A stretch of DNA of 64,000 nt from CAYJAY01 sp964370715 (GTDB taxonomy: Bacteria; Bacillota; Clostridia; Oscillospirales; Ruminococcaceae). The stretch is taken from positions 198,921-262,920 of the forward strand of contig CAYJKJ010000001.1 of the NCBI GenBank assembly GCA_964370715.1. The letters are read 5' to 3'. Positions 35,701-44,675 of this stretch are shown in pieces. A model generated the notes under the pieces. It was not told the DNA's origin. It saw only the letters and a program-made list of their open reading frames with translations, and made no database searches. A program made the translations under genes and the position numbers. How positions within the stretch are numbered: position 1 is the first letter of the stretch; each line of letters begins with the position of its first letter.

Positions 35701-36705
35701 GTCAACAAAGAAAAAGCGATGCGCAAAGGATTAACGGTAGCTCAAGTTTATTCCGAAATCGCCGCCTCTTTAAGCCTTGAAACCGATTCAACCATCGTAA
35801 ACTACGGCGACGAAAACTTCCCTGTTGTTATCTCAACAAATGAGGGATCTAGCCTAACGGTTGAAACGCTCCCTTATTTTTCGATAGAGCTTGAAACAAA
35901 CGACAGCTCGATAGATATGCCGGAAGAAGACGATGAGGAAGAAGAGGAAGATGAGCAAGACGACAATTTTGTTGTTTTAAAAGATATTGCAACGATAACC
36001 GAGGAAAAAACCGTTCCGTCTATAGGGCGAGATAATCTAGCTCGCTACAACGTTATAAGCGCAACTATTGCGGAAGGCTATAACATCGGGCTTGTCAGCC
36101 GAGAGGTTGAACAAGCGATGGCAAGATACACCCCGCCCGAAGGTTGCTCAATTATAACCGAGGGTGAAAACGAGATGATAAACGACACTATGGGGGATCT
36201 TGTTCTCATGATAACGCTAGCCGTTGTGTTTATCTATCTCATAATGGTTGCGCAGTTCCAAAGCCTTATGTCTCCTTTTATCGTGTTGTTCACCCTTCCG
36301 CTAGCGTTCACAGGGGGGCTTTTATTCCTTTGGATTTGCGGATTGGAACTTTCGATAATCTCGATGCTCGGGTTCTTGGTTCTCGCCGGCGTTGTCGTTA
36401 ACAACGGAATTGTGTTTGTCGACTACACCAACCAACTTCGAGAAAACGGAAGTCCGCTAATCGATGCTCTCATCGAAACCGGCCGTTCAAGAATTCGCCC
36501 AATACTCATGACCGCATTAACAACAATCCTCGCAATGAGCACGATGGCGCTCGGCATAGGACAAGGCGCCGAGATGACCCAGCCAATGGCGATAGTAACG
36601 ATTGGCGGCCTTGCATACGCAACTGTTCTAACGCTGTTTATCGTTCCGGTTATATATGCAATTATCCACGGCAAAAAAGAAAGAAAAAACAGGGGGTCAA
36701 AATAG
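32701..36705 (+). CDS. RND-family exporter permease with long coiled-coil insertion
   Basis: The 1334-residue protein is an AcrB/HAE1-type RND permease: an N-terminal helix (KRPYTVFVAVVLIIVLG), then porter domain, helices 2-6 (about 633-780) with the proton-relay loop LGVGMLVDNSIVVIEN, and a second repeat ending in helices 8-12 (about 1165-1320). Between residues about 195 and 500 sits an insertion: two Ala/Glu/Leu-rich coiled-coil arms joined by a proline-rich tip (about 277-403). Gram-positive RND proteins lack an outer-membrane partner, so this hairpin may span the wall or replace an adaptor. An acidic run lies near residue 1075. ATG 32701 follows GGAG at nine bases; the upstream TTG is the ribosome binding site itself. 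It ends directly against the TetR gene. Confidence 0.92.
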   Translation: MVSGYSVKRPYTVFVAVVLIIVLGAISFFGMTTDLMPTIELPYIMVITSYPGASPEKVELEVTAPLEAALGTTGGLNSISSSSSDNMSMITLEFVQSTNMDSATIEVSNNIDLVKGALPEMVSSPMFLQISADMMPIMITSVDMGANADVTEVVEYVEQTVIPAFERIGGVASVTASGLSEPKLKIELDESKIQTLNEIASDDLEATLDEAYDELLSAQYSLEDAEDELKSGSSSAQNELASANAGLTNAISTLNALLAEKTTLTADKAAFEGELQMMQFLSSIRSDTDIPMPPIPPSTTPTTITLDGYYTVISNLITDITTVNSSLLVPPTPPPPATSVPITEYNLFNSINETIFFHNDFQTAWKNSISNLQNTPPLTSPLLMLELDKKTLAELQQLENQINDSPTRVAELEAELRNIDTQFMVLNAMEPELQSGLAEAQSGYEAVVGGQMAATTELASAQAQILIGQNSLEEVISDFETTKENALEQMDLTNIITEDMINGILTANNFSMPAGYIEGKEGEFLLKVGDAYNSVEELEQTILMTLDSTGDITVGDVAKVSIDNVSDGSYAKVNGAEGIILEFQKQSTASTTEVTDDIEDVIKTLEGEEQSLRIVPLMNQGDYIDIIINSVLQNLIFGGILAIIVLILFLRSLKPTIIIAFSIPISLLFAITLMYFTDVTLNMISLSGLALGVGMLVDNSIVVIENIYRMRHLGVPARTAAIDGAKQVAGAIAASTLTTVCVFLPIVFTEGISRQLFTDMGLTIAYSLFASLIVALTLVPAMSSLILKNITVQTRKTLFDKLTDLYSKALAFSLKRKSVVIIPVLVLLAVAILGTTVMGTAFMPEMSSTQMSATLSLPSEDKETDIFQLSDQYSTQIQSIEGVAYVGAMGGNSGGMLSMGGGSGVSFYILLEQDSPYDNKAVEKLIYEKTAFLKGEISIQASTMDMSALTGSGIQINLRSNSLDQLISESERIAQILGTVEGIGEVTTGYEDAETEIRVTVNKEKAMRKGLTVAQVYSEIAASLSLETDSTIVNYGDENFPVVISTNEGSSLTVETLPYFSIELETNDSSIDMPEEDDEEEEEDEQDDNFVVLKDIATITEEKTVPSIGRDNLARYNVISATIAEGYNIGLVSREVEQAMARYTPPEGCSIITEGENEMINDTMGDLVLMITLAVVFIYLIMVAQFQSLMSPFIVLFTLPLAFTGGLLFLWICGLELSIISMLGFLVLAGVVVNNGIVFVDYTNQLRENGSPLIDALIETGRSRIRPILMTALTTILAMSTMALGIGQGAEMTQPMAIVTIGGLAYATVLTLFIVPVIYAIIHGKKERKNRGSK

Positions 36706-37335
36706 ATGCTGCAAATTTTTAAAAATCTAGAAAATCCCTCAGAAAAAGAACTAAAGATCTACAACGGGGTCGCTCTTCTGTTGAACAGCGGAAAGGATTT
36801 TCATGACATAAAAATTTCCGATATTGCGGCTATCGCCGGAATAGGCAAAGGAACGGTCTATGAATATTTTGAGAGCAAACAAGAGATCGTTGGAAAAACT
36901 CTTTTGTTCCAGCTACATCGAAGCCACCTTTCCGCCAAAGCAATTATAGAAAGTGACAAACCGTTTAAAGAAATATTCTTCTCGTTGCTCGACAACACAT
37001 ATTATATCTTTGAAGGTCAAGCCTCCACCTTCAAAAAACTGGTGGTTGAGTTTTGCAAAAACGATAAAAAAAATAGCGATATCGAGCTGAGAGAACAACA
37101 AAAGGCATTTATGGCTTTTATCGACAACAAGTTAAACTTTGTTATAGACGGGCTAATCAAAGCGGGAATTAAACAACAGGTTATCAAACAAAACGACGAC
37201 AAAGAGTTTATGCATTTTGCTGTTAGGGCCGCAATAACAACATTTGTAAACAGCATTAACCGCCAAGAACAGCAATCGCAGTATAATCAATTAAAAGAAA
37301 ACGCATATAAACTTATGATAAAATCGTTGTCATAG
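36706..37335 (+). CDS. TetR/AcrR-family transcriptional regulator
   Basis: The 209-residue product has an N-terminal helix-turn-helix (ISDIAAIAGIGKGTVYEYFESKQEI at about 38-62; key residues G-x-G-K-G-T-x-Y-x-Y-F) and an all-helical ligand/dimer domain. The start codon follows the RND stop codon with no gap. With a perfect palindrome over the operon promoter, it most likely represses the exporter until a substrate binds. The ligand is unknown. Confidence 0.92.
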   Translation: MLQIFKNLENPSEKELKIYNGVALLLNSGKDFHDIKISDIAAIAGIGKGTVYEYFESKQEIVGKTLLFQLHRSHLSAKAIIESDKPFKEIFFSLLDNTYYIFEGQASTFKKLVVEFCKNDKKNSDIELREQQKAFMAFIDNKLNFVIDGLIKAGIKQQVIKQNDDKEFMHFAVRAAITTFVNSINRQEQQSQYNQLKENAYKLMIKSLS

Positions 37336-37379
37336 CAACACAACATTTAGCGTTAAAACATAATTTTATCAACATAAAC

Positions 37380-37413
37380 AAGCCTTGGCGATTTTGATCG
37401 ATCGCCAAGGCTT
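37380..37413. terminator. bidirectional terminator between tetR and the EAL gene
   Basis: AAGCCTTGGCGAT (37380-37392) pairs perfectly with 37401-37413 across an 8-base loop, with a T run on the plus side. Confidence 0.88.
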
Positions 37414-37442
37414 TTATTATTCGTTTCCAAAACAAAGAATGT

Positions 37443-38687
37443 TTATATCTCTAAATCTTCAAAACTTTTTGGTTTTGCAAAGTAGTAGCCTTGCGAAAAA
37501 TGAATTTCGTTTTTAACTACTTCTTGCTGGATATCGGCATCTTCGACAAATTCTGCGATAATCTCGCAGTTGATAAGCCTTGCCATGTAACAGATAGAAT
37601 CAACTATTATTTTGCTTTGATCATCTTGTCCTAGGTTCTTAATGATAGCGCCGTCAATCTTGATGATGTTGGGTTTCAGCGAGATAATCGATGTGTATGT
37701 AGCAAATCCAACGCCGAAATCATCAACCGCTATCTTGCAACCTAGTTGTTTTAATTCTCCTAGAAAATTAAAAACTCCTTCGTTGTCGTTGTAGTTTTCC
37801 GTTTCAACAAATTCAACCGTTATGTTTTCCGGTTTTGGATGTTGTTGAACTCGTTTAATAAACCAGTTTCTGAAATCAACCGATTGAATATCAAAAAGCG
37901 ATATGTTTAAACTTAGCTCTTGATCGGTGTTTTCAAAATCCTTCATAGCTTTATCAAGCATTATTTTGCTAATAGGAAGATAGAGTTTTAACTTTTTTGC
38001 TATCTCCAAAAAAGTTCCGGGTGCGTGTATCTTTCCATCTTTATCAAATATACGCATTAATGCTTCGTATTTTGATATCTTGCCCTTCTCGTTGTCATAA
38101 ACACCTTGGTAGTATGGAACAACTTTATCGTTTTTAATTGCATAGTTTAAAAGCTCGAAAATTCTTAAGTTGTTTTCAGTTTCTGCTTCCAAGCGTTCCT
38201 TTTCATCGGTTACAACTATAAAGTTATTTTGAAGTTGTTTATTTAAATAATAAGCGCTTTTAACTCTGTTAACCAAATCATCGCCAAAAGCTACAGCAAA
38301 GCGAGACACTCCGCCAAGCCCGGTTTGTTGAGCGGTCGCCAATTCATACTGTTCATGGGAGGTTTTCATAAGACCCAGAAAGTCCTCGTCGCTCATATCA
38401 TCATTTGCAACCGCCATAAAATTCTTGTATGTATATGCATAAACATGGATAAGGTGATCTATCCCCATCTGCTTATAAGCAACGTTTCCTGTTTCCAAAA
38501 TCTCAGCGCTAGATTGATAATACTGCTCTTCGCCAAACGTCGCTATCATCATATCCGCATTAATTATCTCGGTCATGCAAACTTTATTGAATTTTTTGAC
38601 CTTTAAATCTTTAAGATACTGTTCGTAGCTTTTAACTTTGAAACGATGATCGATGATTGGAGTTTGTTCAAAATGGTCTGAATTCAT
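37443..38687 (-). CDS. EAL-domain cyclic-di-GMP phosphodiesterase with divergent N-terminal domain
   Basis: The 414-residue protein has no membrane segment. Residues about 1-165 look like a strongly diverged GGDEF-fold or other sensory domain with no GGDEF motif; the rest is an EAL domain with KYEALMRI (about residue 204), LSLNIS, VEFVETE, VDDFGVGFATY, IKIDGAIIK, IAEFVED and QGYYF. All metal and catalytic positions I can place are kept, so it should cleave c-di-GMP to pGpG. It lies 52 bases after lgt at the end of a long operon. What the N-terminal domain senses is unknown. Confidence 0.87.
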   Translation of the reverse strand: MNSDHFEQTPIIDHRFKVKSYEQYLKDLKVKKFNKVCMTEIINADMMIATFGEEQYYQSSAEILETGNVAYKQMGIDHLIHVYAYTYKNFMAVANDDMSDEDFLGLMKTSHEQYELATAQQTGLGGVSRFAVAFGDDLVNRVKSAYYLNKQLQNNFIVVTDEKERLEAETENNLRIFELLNYAIKNDKVVPYYQGVYDNEKGKISKYEALMRIFDKDGKIHAPGTFLEIAKKLKLYLPISKIMLDKAMKDFENTDQELSLNISLFDIQSVDFRNWFIKRVQQHPKPENITVEFVETENYNDNEGVFNFLGELKQLGCKIAVDDFGVGFATYTSIISLKPNIIKIDGAIIKNLGQDDQSKIIVDSICYMARLINCEIIAEFVEDADIQQEVVKNEIHFSQGYYFAKPKSFEDLEI

Positions 38688-38739
38688 ATATTTGGGCGCC
38701 TTTCAATTAAGTTGATGGTGTAGTAGGCCTGTTGTTAAT

Positions 38740-39903
38740 CTATTCCGTTTCGTTTTGTTTAATAGCTTGCTCAAGCTGTTGAGCTTTTTGTTCAATCTGT
38801 TCAAGCTCTTTTTTATCTTTTTCTACTTGTTTTTCTATTTCTTTTGCCTTTTCTTCCTCAAGCTTAGCCTTTGTTTCTTTTTCCTCTTTTTCCTGTAAAG
38901 CTTGTTTTTCTTTTTTAACTATTTCATCTTTAGCATTCTTAATGTCTTTTTGAGTTTTTTTCAACTTTTGCTTTTCTCTTAACTCTTCAAATTCAAGAAG
39001 CTGCAATCTTGCTTTGTCGGTTTTGCCAAATGGTATCATAAAATCAGGATCAGTTGCTCTTTTTGATTTAATCATCTTTCTAATCAAAACTATAGCCGCA
39101 ACCGAAACGATAAATCCAACAAGCGCTAACACTTGCGAAACTCTAAATGATCCGATATATAAACTATCGGTTCTTAAGCCTTCGATGAAAAATCTTCCAA
39201 ACCCATTCCATGCAAGATACATAAGGAATATTTCCCCATCAAACTTGCGCCTGTTTATATATAAAAACATCAAGACAAACCCAATAGCACACCAAACCGA
39301 TTCATATAAAAATGTTGGGTGAACGGGCAACATAGGATCAACGATTATCCCTTTTTCAGCAAGCTCTGCAGCTTGATTTTGTAGATAAGCCGTTGTTACA
39401 TCGCTCTTCATGCCAAAAGGTAGCGTTGTGTTTGTTCCAAAAGCTTCTTGGTTAATAAAGTTCCCCCATCTTCCGATAGCTTGCCCTATCAAAAAACCTC
39501 CGGCGGTTACATCTAGGGTGGATAAAAACTTTGTTTTCCTAAGCGGACACATAATAAGAGTGGAGGCTACGGCGAAGATAACGGTGCCATAAAACGCAAG
39601 TCCGCCTTTTCTAAGATCAAAAATCTCGGTTATGCTTTCGAATTCTCCCGGAGACGCAAACACGAAATAATAGACCCTTGCTCCAATTATTCCGGCAACA
39701 GCGCCAACTAGGATGATATCAAGCAGCCTGTCGCTATCTATTCCAAATTTCTTAGCATTTGCTGTTGCATAAAGCATACCAAGCAAAAGCCCCAAGCCAA
39801 TCAAAACGCCATACCAATATATATCAAACCCGCCTATCGAAATAGCAACTCTGTTCACCGTGAGTTCAATTCCAAGACCCGGAAAACTAACTAACACATC
39901 CAT
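38740..39903 (-). CDS. lgt: prolipoprotein diacylglyceryl transferase with charged C-terminal extension
   Basis: Residues 1 to about 280 form the polytopic Lgt enzyme that attaches diacylglycerol to the lipobox cysteine of prolipoproteins; the signature GRWGNFINQEAFG and GARVYYFVF are present. The remaining hundred residues are an extreme Lys/Glu/Gln-rich coiled coil not needed for Lgt activity and probably cytoplasmic. The window encodes several lipoproteins that depend on this enzyme (MglB, the Cthe_2159-type protein). The gene starts eight bases after the M16 peptidase gene. Confidence 0.92.
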   Translation of the reverse strand: MDVLVSFPGLGIELTVNRVAISIGGFDIYWYGVLIGLGLLLGMLYATANAKKFGIDSDRLLDIILVGAVAGIIGARVYYFVFASPGEFESITEIFDLRKGGLAFYGTVIFAVASTLIMCPLRKTKFLSTLDVTAGGFLIGQAIGRWGNFINQEAFGTNTTLPFGMKSDVTTAYLQNQAAELAEKGIIVDPMLPVHPTFLYESVWCAIGFVLMFLYINRRKFDGEIFLMYLAWNGFGRFFIEGLRTDSLYIGSFRVSQVLALVGFIVSVAAIVLIRKMIKSKRATDPDFMIPFGKTDKARLQLLEFEELREKQKLKKTQKDIKNAKDEIVKKEKQALQEKEEKETKAKLEEEKAKEIEKQVEKDKKELEQIEQKAQQLEQAIKQNETE

Positions 39904-39911
39904 ATTAAAAT

Positions 39912-41198
39912 TTATACACCTTTCTCTTGTTTTGGAACTATTACCGACGTTGCCGAAAGAGACGAAACAAGAATTTCTTTTAACACTTGTTCAACATATT
40001 CTTTAGTTATATCAATAGTTTCATTTAATGCCAAAAACAAACTAGCGCCCTTGAAATGGGAATAGACAAGACCGGTAGCAACCTCTTCAACGCTGTCAAA
40101 ATCGACTATAGTTTCTCCGATTAGCGCTCGCTTTGCCTCCAAAAATCTTTGGTCACATATCCCCTCTTTTTTGAACTTTTCAATCTCTTTAGAGATTAGT
40201 TCGATAGCCTGATATGGTTTTTCCGATTCAGCGGAAAACGTCGTGCATAAAAACCCTCGTCCCTCGATAGCCTCGGTTGAAAGAGGTCCGTTTATAAGCC
40301 CGCTATCATAAAGATTTCGGAAAAGTTCGCTCGTTTCACCCGCTATTATATCAAGTATTATCTCGATAGCAACCGATCTTTTAACGGCATCTTGATCGTC
40401 ATCTATCGGGCGTTCTTTAAAGCCCAAACAAAACATCGGCGATGAAATGTCGAGAGCTTGTTCGAATTTTTGTTTATATACTTCGTTTGGTTCTTGTTGT
40501 GAAAGATATTCAACTTTGCTGTCAAACTTTTTAACAACATCGATTTTTGATTGAACCAGTTCAAAAACCTGTTCGGGGTCGATGTTGCCGGCAACCGCCA
40601 GCACCATGTTTTGAGGGCGATAGTAGGCTTCATAGCATTTAAAGAGAACCTTTTCATCAATCTCTGCTATGCTCTCAACCGAACCCGCTATGTCGTCACG
40701 AACGGGGTGTATGCTATAAATCGATTGCAACAGCCCAAAGAGCATAACCCAACTTGCCGCATCAAGATACATCTTGATCTCTTGACCTATAATCCCCTGT
40801 TCTTTTTCGACCGTTTCTTTTGTGAAATACGGTTCATTAACAAAATCGATAAGCGACGACAGCGATTGAAGCTCGTTGCTGGAAGCTGAAAAGAGATAAC
40901 AAGTTTTGTCGAACGAGGTAAACGCATTTGCCGAAGCCCCCGTTTTTGCAAACAATGTGAAAGCATCCCCTTTTTCGCTTTCAAAAAGTTTATGCTCAAG
41001 GAAATGCGCAACCCCTGCCGGAACATCTACCCTTTCGCCATCCAACATAAAGCTGCGGTCAATTGATCCTATCTTTGCTCCATATAAAGCATAGACCGAC
41101 ATCTTTTCCGGCATAGGATAAACGGCAACGGTTAGCCCGTTATCAAATGTTTTTTTATAATAATTTTCGTTTAAAAGTTTATCATTAGTTTTAATCAT
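39912..41198 (-). CDS. M16 peptidase, YfmH type (catalytic partner)
   Basis: The 428-residue protein is a zinc metallopeptidase of the insulinase/processing peptidase family. The inverted zinc motif H-x-x-E-H is present as HFLEH (around residue 66-70), with the downstream glutamate in the following helix (EKEQGIIGQEI). With the next gene upstream it matches the YfmF/YfmH pair, which in Bacillus subtilis is required for 5-aminopentanolation of elongation factor P. It lies six bases after its partner and eight before lgt. Confidence 0.87.
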   Translation of the reverse strand: MIKTNDKLLNENYYKKTFDNGLTVAVYPMPEKMSVYALYGAKIGSIDRSFMLDGERVDVPAGVAHFLEHKLFESEKGDAFTLFAKTGASANAFTSFDKTCYLFSASSNELQSLSSLIDFVNEPYFTKETVEKEQGIIGQEIKMYLDAASWVMLFGLLQSIYSIHPVRDDIAGSVESIAEIDEKVLFKCYEAYYRPQNMVLAVAGNIDPEQVFELVQSKIDVVKKFDSKVEYLSQQEPNEVYKQKFEQALDISSPMFCLGFKERPIDDDQDAVKRSVAIEIILDIIAGETSELFRNLYDSGLINGPLSTEAIEGRGFLCTTFSAESEKPYQAIELISKEIEKFKKEGICDQRFLEAKRALIGETIVDFDSVEEVATGLVYSHFKGASLFLALNETIDITKEYVEQVLKEILVSSLSATSVIVPKQEKGV

Positions 41199-41204
41199 TT
41201 TTCA

Positions 41205-42461
41205 TTAAACCCCTTCAAGAAGACACACAACATCTAGCTTCATAAGCGAAAGAATATCGGACACCTGTTGTTTTGACACCGCCAAAAGCTTTTCAACCTC
41301 TTGTTCAGGCTCGATAAATCCATCAAACCTTAGCAAACAGTTGAAATACCATCCAATAACGCTTTCGGGCGTGTTACGTATCATTCTCATCGAGTTATGC
41401 AACATGAGTTTAACCTCATGCAGTTCTTTGTCGGTTATCTTGTCCTTGATAAGTTGTTCAAGCTGAAAATTAATAGCATCGATAGTTTTTTGAACATTTT
41501 CATGCTCAACCCCGCTATCGACCGTTAGCGCCCCTGTAAACAACCCGGGTCTGCAAGCGCAATAATAGCAAAGGCTTTGTTTCTCTCGAACGTTAACAAA
41601 CAGCCTCGAGGTCGGAACGCCGCCAAACGCCGCCGCCGCAACCTTAAGAGCTACTTGTTCATCGTGGTTAAGAAGCCTTCCTGCCGTGTATATCATGGCA
41701 AGTTTGTCTTGTTCTATATCAAACTTTTTGGAAACTCTTTTTGGTTGTTCGCTATAGTCAACGGCGCAAAAACCTTTTATCTCTTTTGGGTTTCGATCGA
41801 TGTTGTTAAATGCATCAGCAAAAAGTTTTTTAATGTTCCCTTCGCTTTTCCCAACGACAAATATCTCGATTTGCGATGTTTCAACAAAACTCTTGTATGC
41901 GCTATAGAGCGTTTTTCCGTTTATTCCGTCGAGATCTTCAAGATATCCATTGCTAGGTATTGCTCTTTCATCTTTTTCAAAAAAGCTTGAAGTCGCAAGA
42001 TTAAGACAATAGGACCTTTTTTCGTTTATCTCGGAGTTGATAACCTCTCGAAGTTTTTCTCTCTCGATATCGATTAAATCATCTCTAAACGACATATCCT
42101 CAACCAAAGGATTACACAAAACATCAAGCAAAAACTCGACCCTTTGTTCAAGCAAGTCTATGTCTTCGCTTATATACTGCCCGTCTACCCCTTCAATCGA
42201 GAGGTTTAACACTCTTGAAAAATCAAAACTCGACACCGACGTGTAGAGGGTTGAACCATAAAGCAAATCAAGCTTTCTGCGAAGCTTTGTTATATCGGGG
42301 CAACTCTTTGTTCCCCTTTCAAGCATATACGGCAAAAGAGCGGTTTCGGTTATATCCTTTCTATCAAGAGGTTTTCTTAATACAACCGAAATCCTGTTCT
42401 TTTTATAATTACCTTCAATAAATGTGTAGTTAACGCCTTTTGCTATTAATTCTCTTTGCAT
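41205..42461 (-). CDS. M16 peptidase homologue, YfmF type (non-catalytic partner)
   Basis: The 418-residue product has the M16 fold but the position of the zinc motif reads PYMLERG, without H-x-x-E-H, so it is likely inactive on its own. It keeps the arginine/tyrosine-containing late segment (NVREKQSLCYYC) that forms part of the active site in partner subunits. It is therefore the structural half of a heterodimer with the following gene, as in YfmF/YfmH. It starts 26 bases after lysC. Confidence 0.85.
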   Translation of the reverse strand: MQRELIAKGVNYTFIEGNYKKNRISVVLRKPLDRKDITETALLPYMLERGTKSCPDITKLRRKLDLLYGSTLYTSVSSFDFSRVLNLSIEGVDGQYISEDIDLLEQRVEFLLDVLCNPLVEDMSFRDDLIDIEREKLREVINSEINEKRSYCLNLATSSFFEKDERAIPSNGYLEDLDGINGKTLYSAYKSFVETSQIEIFVVGKSEGNIKKLFADAFNNIDRNPKEIKGFCAVDYSEQPKRVSKKFDIEQDKLAMIYTAGRLLNHDEQVALKVAAAAFGGVPTSRLFVNVREKQSLCYYCACRPGLFTGALTVDSGVEHENVQKTIDAINFQLEQLIKDKITDKELHEVKLMLHNSMRMIRNTPESVIGWYFNCLLRFDGFIEPEQEVEKLLAVSKQQVSDILSLMKLDVVCLLEGV

Positions 42462-42487
42462 TAAAACATCCTTTAACTAGTTAGTTG

Positions 42488-43693
42488 TTATAGTATGAAT
42501 TCGTCGTGGATAACCGCAACAGCTCTTTCAACATCTTTTCTGTCGATTAGAATTGAAATTTTAATCTCGCTTGTCGAAATCATCATGATGTTGATTTTGG
42601 CTTCATATAAAGCGCCAAACATTCTAGCGGCAACGCCAACGTTTGTTTGAATTCCTGAGCCGACTATCGAAACTTTAGCAACATCTTTAATCGCTTTAAT
42701 TTTAGCCGCACCGATGCCTTCGAGATTTTCGTTTAGTATCTCAAGAGCTTCTTCAAGCATATTAAGAGGGACGGTTGCGGTTATATCCTGTCTTCCGTCT
42801 CTTCCTTCCGATTGAAGAATAATATCAACATGGATATTCTTTTTCGCTAGAAGCGAAATAAATTTAAACGCAACGCCCGGTTGATCCGGAACTCCTATAA
42901 CCGAAATCGCCGCAATATTTGTGTCTTGAGCTACCCCTTTAACTAACAATCCTTCCATATCTGTCCTCTCCTTTACTATTGTTCCCGGTTTATTTGTTTT
43001 ACTTGATAAGACCTCTAGGTTAACTTGATATTTTTTCGCAAGTTCAACCGAACGATTGTGGAGAACCTGTGCGCCCTGTGTCGCAAGTTCTAGCATCTCA
43101 TCATATGTTATCTCTTTAAGTTTAACTGCTGTTTTAATCTTTCGAGGATCCGCTGTGTATACGCCATCTACGTCGGTGTAGATCTTGCAAATATCCGCTC
43201 TCAAAGCAACCGCTAGCGCTACTGCGCTTGTGTCGGAACCTCCTCTGCCGAGCGTCGTTATATCGTCATTTCGGCTAAAACCTTGGAATCCCGTCACGAT
43301 GGGAATCTTTTTGTTCGCAATCTCTTGCAACAATCTGTCGCCATCAACTCGTCTTAATCTTGCCATAGCGTGGTTGCTGTCGGTCAACATTCCCGATTGC
43401 CAGCCCGTCAACGAAATCGCAGACACCCCAAGTTTGTTTAGCGCCATAGCCATAAGCGCCGCCGAGGCTTGTTCCCCCGTTGCAAGGAGCATATCCATCT
43501 CTCTTGCCGAGGGGCGAGAGTCTATCTGTCCTGCTTTGTCGATAAGGTCATCTGTCGTGTCGCCCTGTGCTGAAACTACCACCGCAACAGAGTTTCCTGC
43601 TTTATAGCTTTCCGCTATAATTCCGGCTGCTCGCATAATCTTTTCGGTGTTTGCAACCGAACTTCCACCAAATTTCATTACTACTAATGCCAT
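42488..43693 (-). CDS. lysC: aspartate kinase
   Basis: The 401-residue enzyme phosphorylates aspartate, the first step to lysine, threonine and methionine. The amino-acid kinase domain starts with VVMKFGGSSV and contains GRGGSDTSAVALA and DVDGVYTADPR; two ACT domains follow (about 260-401) with the QTNVGVAARMF and MISTSEIKISILI segments that bind an allosteric amino acid. I prefer ATG 43693; a TTG nine bases upstream is the alternative. It is the third gene after hom and thrB, so threonine-responsive control is likely. Confidence 0.94.
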   Translation of the reverse strand: MALVVMKFGGSSVANTEKIMRAAGIIAESYKAGNSVAVVVSAQGDTTDDLIDKAGQIDSRPSAREMDMLLATGEQASAALMAMALNKLGVSAISLTGWQSGMLTDSNHAMARLRRVDGDRLLQEIANKKIPIVTGFQGFSRNDDITTLGRGGSDTSAVALAVALRADICKIYTDVDGVYTADPRKIKTAVKLKEITYDEMLELATQGAQVLHNRSVELAKKYQVNLEVLSSKTNKPGTIVKERTDMEGLLVKGVAQDTNIAAISVIGVPDQPGVAFKFISLLAKKNIHVDIILQSEGRDGRQDITATVPLNMLEEALEILNENLEGIGAAKIKAIKDVAKVSIVGSGIQTNVGVAARMFGALYEAKINIMMISTSEIKISILIDRKDVERAVAVIHDEFIL

Positions 43694-43715
43694 ATTTTTC
43701 AACTCGCTTTCGCTA

Positions 43716-44624
43716 TTACTGTATTTTGTCTATTCTTTCAACCGTTGCTCCAACGTTATCCGACAAAAGCGGAACAACTTTAAAGACTTTTGTTTGTTCA
43801 TTTTGATTTATTGCTTGCTCGATTTTTGCTTTATAGTTTCTGTCGTTTGTTTTTATAATCGAAAGTATCGTAGAACCCGCACCGCTTATAAACGTTGCAT
43901 ACGCTCCAAGATTGTTCGAAATTTCGAACAACTGTCTTGCTCCCGGAATAAGGTCAAGCCTATACGGTTGATGAACAGCATCTTTTGTCGCTTCGGTTAA
44001 AAGATCATATTTGCCAAGAGCAAACGCAGAACAAAGAAGCGAACATCTCGAGATGTTAAAAAGCGCATCTTTCATCGGTATCGTTTCGGGCATAACGCTT
44101 CTTGCAAGCGATGTTTTAAGGGGAAACGGAGGAATAAACGCAACAAACGAGATATCCTCTCTTATGTCAAACCTTGCTGAATAAAGGTTTTGTTCCCCAA
44201 TTGCCGCCGCCGCCATTCCTCCTAGAAATGCCGGAGCAACGTTGTCTGGGTGTCCTTCTATCCTTGCGGCTATATTTAAAAGCTCGTTTGTGTCGCAAGG
44301 TTTTCCCATCATTTCGTTAGCACCGATAAGCCCTGCCACGATACAAGCCGCACTGCTTCCAAGGCCTCGCTCCATCGGTATATTGTTTGTTTGTTTAATC
44401 GAAAAATCCGGTACCGGTTTGTCGAATTTATCATAAAGCATCTTTGCCGATTGATAAATCAAGTTATCCTTGCCTTTTGGAACTTCGGTGTTGTCGAGCG
44501 ACGTTACCGAAAACGGTTGATCTTGCTCAATATAAACCTCGTTATAAAGATTAAGCGCTATACCGGCGCAATCAAACCCCGAACCGAGATTTGCTGATGT
44601 TGCCGGAACGGATATTTTTATCAT
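43716..44624 (-). CDS. thrB: homoserine kinase
   Basis: The 302-residue GHMP kinase phosphorylates homoserine for threonine synthesis. The first motif is VPATSANLGSGFDCAG, the ATP loop is PMERGLGSSAACIVAG (about 85-100), and the third GHMP motif is TFISGAGSTILSI. Length is normal. It lies 51 bases after hom and 13-22 bases before lysC. Threonine synthase is not in the window. Confidence 0.94.
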   Translation of the reverse strand: MIKISVPATSANLGSGFDCAGIALNLYNEVYIEQDQPFSVTSLDNTEVPKGKDNLIYQSAKMLYDKFDKPVPDFSIKQTNNIPMERGLGSSAACIVAGLIGANEMMGKPCDTNELLNIAARIEGHPDNVAPAFLGGMAAAAIGEQNLYSARFDIREDISFVAFIPPFPLKTSLARSVMPETIPMKDALFNISRCSLLCSAFALGKYDLLTEATKDAVHQPYRLDLIPGARQLFEISNNLGAYATFISGAGSTILSIIKTNDRNYKAKIEQAINQNEQTKVFKVVPLLSDNVGATVERIDKIQ

Positions 44625-44675
44625 GCTTTCTTGTATCTTCCTTTCTTAAAAGCTACCAGCTTAACATTTATTTTG

